Below are positions 5,815-8,091 of a DNA stretch of 8,091 nucleotides, piece after piece. The position numbers and the translations under genes were made by a program. Location of the stretch: positions 1 through 8,091 of the forward strand of contig JAHEOA010000042.1 in the NCBI GenBank assembly GCA_018609825.1. The letters are read 5' to 3'. A model generated the notes under the pieces. The model was not told the origin of the DNA. It was given only the letters and a program-made list of their open reading frames with translations, and did not search any database. The stretch's first letter is position 1; each line of letters starts with the position of its first letter. This DNA comes from Candidatus Bipolaricaulota bacterium (GTDB taxonomy: Bacteria; Bipolaricaulota; Bipolaricaulia; RBG-16-55-9).

Positions 5815-5843
5815 AATTTAGCACAACCTCGTCTGGAAGTCAA
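5815..5843 (-). promoter_or_regulatory. Strong sigma-70-like promoter for the small protein-GNAT-aroC-dehydrogenase operon
   Basis: Read on the minus strand, TTGACT (5843-5838) is followed after exactly 17 bp by TAAATT (5820-5815), a near-consensus match (5/6 and 5/6) in an otherwise GC-rich region. Transcription would start near 5808 and run leftward through roughly 360 nt of leader to the TTG at 5449. Confidence 0.65.
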
Positions 5844-5864
5844 GACCGGGATTGCGTCTACCGC

Positions 5865-5894
5865 TTGGGTTTTGGGCGGGCGGTCGCCTATCCT
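5865..5894 (+). promoter_or_regulatory. Weak candidate promoter for the quinone oxidoreductase gene
   Basis: TTGGGT (5865-5870) and TATCCT (5889-5894) are spaced by 18 bp, predicting a start near 5901 and a leader of about 41 nt that carries the AAAGGAGG ribosome-binding site. It partly faces the opposite promoter at 5815-5843. The consensus match is moderate only. Confidence 0.35.
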
Positions 5895-5941
5895 GGGATC
5901 CGTCAGACCGTTGAGAAACCGGCATCCAAAGGAGGTTCCCC

Positions 5942-6913
5942 ATGCGCGCTGTTCGCGTTCATCAACACGGCGGGCCGGACGCCCTGACGGTCGAGAACGT
6001 TGACCTGCCTGAGCCGGGGCCGGGGGAGGCCCGCGTTCGCCTGGAAGCCGGCGGCGTCAACTTCATCGACGTCTACCATCGGACGGGCCAGTATTCGCTG
6101 GAGGTGCCCGCAACGCTCGGCGTGGAAGGGGCCGGCATCGTCGACGCCGTCGGGCCGGACGTTGCGGACGTTCAAACGGGGAATCGCGTGGCGTACGCCA
6201 TGCAGATCGGCTCATACGCCGAGCATGCCATCGTGCCCGCTTGGAAGCTTGTCCCCGTCCCCAAGGGGGTCGAAACGCGCCAAGCCGCGGCACTGATGCT
6301 GCAGGGCATGACGGCGCACTATCTCACGCATGACACCTACCCGCTTTCGTCGGGCGAGACGGCGCTCGTCTACGCGGCGGCCGGCGGCGTCGGCCAACTG
6401 TTGGCGCAACTGTGCAGGCACAAGGGCGCCCGCGTCATCGGCGTGACATCCACGGACGAGAAGGCCGAGATCGCTCGCCGAGCGGGGGCCGACGACGTCA
6501 TTCGCTACCCCGACGGAGACATCGAGGCCGAAGTGAAGCGCCTCACCGACGATCGGGGCGTCGACGTCGTCTACGAGTCCGTGGGGCGCGCCACGTTCGA
6601 GGCCAGCCTCAACTGCCTCAAGCCGCGCGGCTATTGTGTGTTGTATGGACAAGCGAGCGGGGCCGTCGAGCCGCTCGACCCGCAGGTGCTCAACGCGAAG
6701 GGCTCGCTGTTTCTGACGCGGCCGAGCCTCGGCCACTACGCCATGAGCCGTGACGAGATCCGGGGCCGAACCGACGACCTCTTCGAATGGGTCCGCCAAG
6801 GGCAGCTGGCCGTCAACGTGGATCGCGAGTTCGCGCTCGCCGAGGCGGCCGACGCCCATCGCTATCTCGAAGGGCGCCAATCCAAGGGCAAGCTGCTGCT
6901 GATCCCCGGCTGA
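5942..6913 (+). CDS. NADPH:quinone oxidoreductase (QOR-type, zinc-independent MDR family)
   Basis: This 323-residue protein is a zinc-free medium-chain dehydrogenase/reductase closely resembling E. coli QorA (quinone reductase 1), which reduces quinones, probably one electron at a time, with NADPH. Visible features are the GroES-like N-terminal half with the quinone-oxidoreductase signature GVNFIDVYHRTGQY (residues 38-51), LGVEGAGIVDAVG (59-71), and the Rossmann half with AAAGGVGQLLAQL (145-157). STDEKAEIAR (170-179) follows, where Lys174 and the lack of an acidic residue fit NADPH. No zinc-ligand cysteine/histidine set is present. The ATG at 5942 is preceded at 6 nt by an excellent AAAGGAGG (5928-5935). 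It is transcribed divergently from the aroC operon; the next gene has its own promoter. A role in detoxifying quinones or enones is likely, though the substrate is unproven. It could be named qor by similarity. Confidence 0.92.
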   Translation: MRAVRVHQHGGPDALTVENVDLPEPGPGEARVRLEAGGVNFIDVYHRTGQYSLEVPATLGVEGAGIVDAVGPDVADVQTGNRVAYAMQIGSYAEHAIVPAWKLVPVPKGVETRQAAALMLQGMTAHYLTHDTYPLSSGETALVYAAAGGVGQLLAQLCRHKGARVIGVTSTDEKAEIARRAGADDVIRYPDGDIEAEVKRLTDDRGVDVVYESVGRATFEASLNCLKPRGYCVLYGQASGAVEPLDPQVLNAKGSLFLTRPSLGHYAMSRDEIRGRTDDLFEWVRQGQLAVNVDREFALAEAADAHRYLEGRQSKGKLLLIPG

Positions 6914-7016
6914 GCTCGGCCGGACGGATGAACTCCCCAGCGGCGCCGCGCCACGGGACGCTGCCCGAAATAAGATAATCAGATAGTGTTAGCTTATACT
7001 CTGCTTAAGGACACCC

Positions 7017-7046
7017 TTGACGGGTCGCTTCAGGTCGTGCTAAGGT
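7017..7046 (+). promoter_or_regulatory. Candidate promoter of the OsmC gene, possibly giving a leaderless mRNA
   Basis: TTGACG (7017-7022), an 18-bp spacer and TAAGGT (7041-7046) precede the ATG at 7054. Transcription 7-8 nt after the -10 would begin at or next to the A of the ATG. AAGGT within the -10 could alternatively serve as a weak Shine-Dalgarno sequence if transcription starts further upstream, for example from TATACT at 6995-7000. Confidence 0.5.
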
Positions 7047-7053
7047 CGTTCAC

Positions 7054-7473
7054 ATGTCTGATATTCAAGTCAACGTACAGCAAATTGGGGGAACGCCCAC
7101 CTCACAGGGCTTCGCTCGCGACCATCGAGTCCTGGTCGATCGCCCCCCCGCCAAAGGCGGCGCCGATCGCGGTCCGCTCGGGGGCGAGCTGATGCTGTTG
7201 TCGCTGGGAGGCTGCTATATGAGCACCCTGGTCGCGGCCGCCCGAGCCCGAGAGCTTAACCCCACCGACCTGCAGGTCACCGTCGAGGCCGACGTCGGCG
7301 GTAACCCCCAACAGTTCCAGAACGCCACCATGACCGTCCGCGGCGGGACGACCGACGAGGCGACGTTGCAGAAGGCAATCGAGATCGCAGAGCGGAGCTG
7401 CCTCGTGACGAACACCCTGAAGGGCAGCATGGACATCGCGGTGCGCCGTGCTGCCCCGGAGGAGACCCAATAA
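7054..7473 (+). CDS. OsmC family protein (peroxiredoxin-like)
   Basis: OsmC/Ohr proteins are dimeric thiol peroxidases that reduce organic hydroperoxides through two cysteines. This 139-residue protein has the family pattern: VDRPPAKGGADRGPLGGELMLLSLGGCYMSTL with the first Cys at 54 and Glu45 nearby, and IAERSCLVTNTL with the second Cys at 116. The GxxPLGGELML context and short length fit the general OsmC-like subgroup more than classic Ohr. It starts at ATG 7054. There is no strong Shine-Dalgarno sequence, but the -10-like TAAGGT 7 nt upstream suggests leaderless or weakly primed translation. It lies 140 bp after the quinone reductase and 94 bp before the solute-binding protein gene, so it may be monocistronic. 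A role in oxidative/electrophile defence is inferred by family. Confidence 0.9.
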   Translation: MSDIQVNVQQIGGTPTSQGFARDHRVLVDRPPAKGGADRGPLGGELMLLSLGGCYMSTLVAAARARELNPTDLQVTVEADVGGNPQQFQNATMTVRGGTTDEATLQKAIEIAERSCLVTNTLKGSMDIAVRRAAPEETQ

Positions 7474-7567
7474 CAACGCCAAGGGGGTGATCCCGCCAAG
7501 CGTCCCGCCAGAGTCGCCACGACGACGCCACTCATGCGCAAAAACTCTTCATTAGGGGGCGATAGAC

Positions 7568-8091
7568 GTGCGTGAGCAACAACCGTCGTCCATCTCCCGG
7601 CGTTCGTTCCTGAAAGCAACCGGTGCAGGCGCGATTGCCACCGGCCTGGCCACCGTCGCGCCGTTCCGCGTCTGGGGCCAGGGGCAGCTCTCGCTGCTGA
7701 TGTGGAGCCACTTCGTGCCGCGCCACGACGAGTGGTTCGACAACGAGTACGTGCCCGCCTGGGGCGAGGAGAACGGGGTCGACGTCACCGTCGATCACAT
7801 CAACGTCGGCGATGTCCCGTCCACGATCGCGTCCGAGCTTTCGGCCGGCAGCGGCCACGACATTCAAGAGTACATCGCGCCGCTTCCGCAGCATGAGCCC
7901 TCCGTCCATGACCTCTCCGACGTGATCGACGAGTTGGAGAGCCGCCATGGCCCGATGCTCGACCTGACCAAGAAAGCTTCCGTGAACCCGTTCACGGGCA
8001 AGGCCTTCGCCTTCTCGCACGGCTTCGTCATCGACCCGATCAACTATCGCCAAAGCCTCTGGGAGGCCGTCGACAAGCCTGAAGGGCCGCG
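7568..8091 (+). CDS. Tat-exported extracellular solute-binding protein of an ABC transporter, N-terminal part (3'-truncated by window)
   Basis: A GTG at 7568, preceded by AGGGGG (7554-7559) at 8 nt, opens a frame that continues to the window end (174 complete codons). Residues 10-16 read SRRSFLK, a classic twin-arginine motif, followed by the Ala/Gly-rich helix ATGAGAIATGLATVAPF; cleavage is probably near residues 37-39 (WGQG). The mature start LSLLMWSHFVPRHDEWFDNEYVPAWGEENGVDVTVDHI and the following PSTIASELSAGSGHDI are typical of family-1 (sugar/oligosaccharide-type) ABC binding proteins. The protein would fold in the cytoplasm, be exported by Tat and deliver substrate to permeases expected downstream. 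The Tat motif has no lipobox cysteine after it, so lipid anchoring is not evident. The substrate cannot be told from this part. A typical full length is about 430-500 residues, so most of the gene is outside. Confidence 0.88.
   Translation, partial: MREQQPSSISRRSFLKATGAGAIATGLATVAPFRVWGQGQLSLLMWSHFVPRHDEWFDNEYVPAWGEENGVDVTVDHINVGDVPSTIASELSAGSGHDIQEYIAPLPQHEPSVHDLSDVIDELESRHGPMLDLTKKASVNPFTGKAFAFSHGFVIDPINYRQSLWEAVDKPEGP

Larger units (their letters stand above)
5450..5941. other. 492-bp divergent intergenic region with a long minus-strand leader
   Basis: No convincing conventional gene occupies this stretch. It separates the leftward aroC operon from the rightward quinone reductase. The right part (5815-5941) carries candidate promoters in both directions. 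The left part (about 5450-5808) would be transcribed as a leader of about 360 nt for the aroC operon. It is very GC-rich and full of self-complementary segments: GTGGATCCAC at 5528-5537, CGGTCGACCG at 5556-5565, two GACGCGCGG copies at 5584-5592 and 5595-5603, and four GAGGCCC/GGGCCTC elements. I looked for a T-box consensus, RNase P, SRP RNA and tmRNA hallmarks and found none. Confidence 0.7.

Noticed and set aside
5624..5824. A 66-codon minus-strand frame starting at GTG 5824
   Set aside because: It starts upstream of the -10 element of the predicted promoter and has no ribosome-binding site or recognisable sequence.
6940..6949. GCGGCGCCGC palindrome after the quinone reductase as a terminator
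   Set aside because: The stem is short and self-complementary without a loop, and no U-tract follows directly; too weak to call.
7491..7510. Direct repeat TCCCGCCA (two copies, 12-bp period) upstream of the solute-binding protein gene
   Set aside because: It is only 8 bp, in GC-rich sequence, with no promoter elements identified nearby; could be chance.

Overview
This is an 8.1-kb window of GC-rich, densely coding bacterial chromosome. Nearly all of it is housekeeping and metabolic genes; I see no phage, transposon, CRISPR, tRNA or rRNA signature. The taxon cannot be fixed from sequence alone. GC-rich codon use, GTG/TTG starts, a Tat-exported sugar-type solute-binding protein, a small basic LREAE...RLLQGIGRTLIRIG protein and a GTAGGGGGCG palindrome together remind me of Chloroflexota (for example Dehalococcoidia/SAR202-like genomes). 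That assignment is an inference of modest confidence.

Layout. (1) Plus strand, 1-922: the C-terminal end of the translation-associated ATPase YchF, followed 4 nt later by a TsaC/Sua5-type threonylcarbamoyl-AMP synthase (tRNA t6A). (2) Plus strand, 1013-1861: a dienelactone hydrolase-family enzyme with an N-terminal membrane segment and its own ribosome-binding site. It ends at a perfect 13-bp inverted repeat that separates it from the convergent minus-strand operon. (3) Minus strand, 5449 down to 1923: a tight four-gene operon, read as 80-aa unknown protein, then tandem-GNAT acetyltransferase, chorismate synthase (aroC) and NAD(P)-dependent D-2-hydroxyacid dehydrogenase. Gaps are between about 9 and 23 nt. 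(4) 5450-5941: a 492-bp divergent intergenic region. It holds a strong sigma-70-like promoter for the minus-strand operon, predicting a leader of about 360 nt with a possible 16-codon leader peptide and mutually exclusive hairpins, and a weaker promoter for the rightward gene. (5) Plus strand, 5942-6913: a QOR-type NADPH:quinone oxidoreductase. (6) Plus strand, 7054-7473: an OsmC-family peroxide-defence protein behind a short AT-rich promoter region, possibly with a leaderless mRNA. (7) Plus strand, 7568 to the window end: the N-terminal part of a Tat-exported ABC solute-binding protein.

How they fit. ychF and tsaC both serve translation. The quinone reductase and the OsmC protein are both plausible redox/electrophile-stress genes, lying side by side but with separate promoters. 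The aroC operon is the most interesting part: shikimate-pathway end-product synthesis sits with an acetyltransferase and a 2-hydroxyacid dehydrogenase behind a long, structured leader that looks attenuator-like. No clearly novel defence or mobile system is visible. The leader and the palindrome are the items most worth checking.
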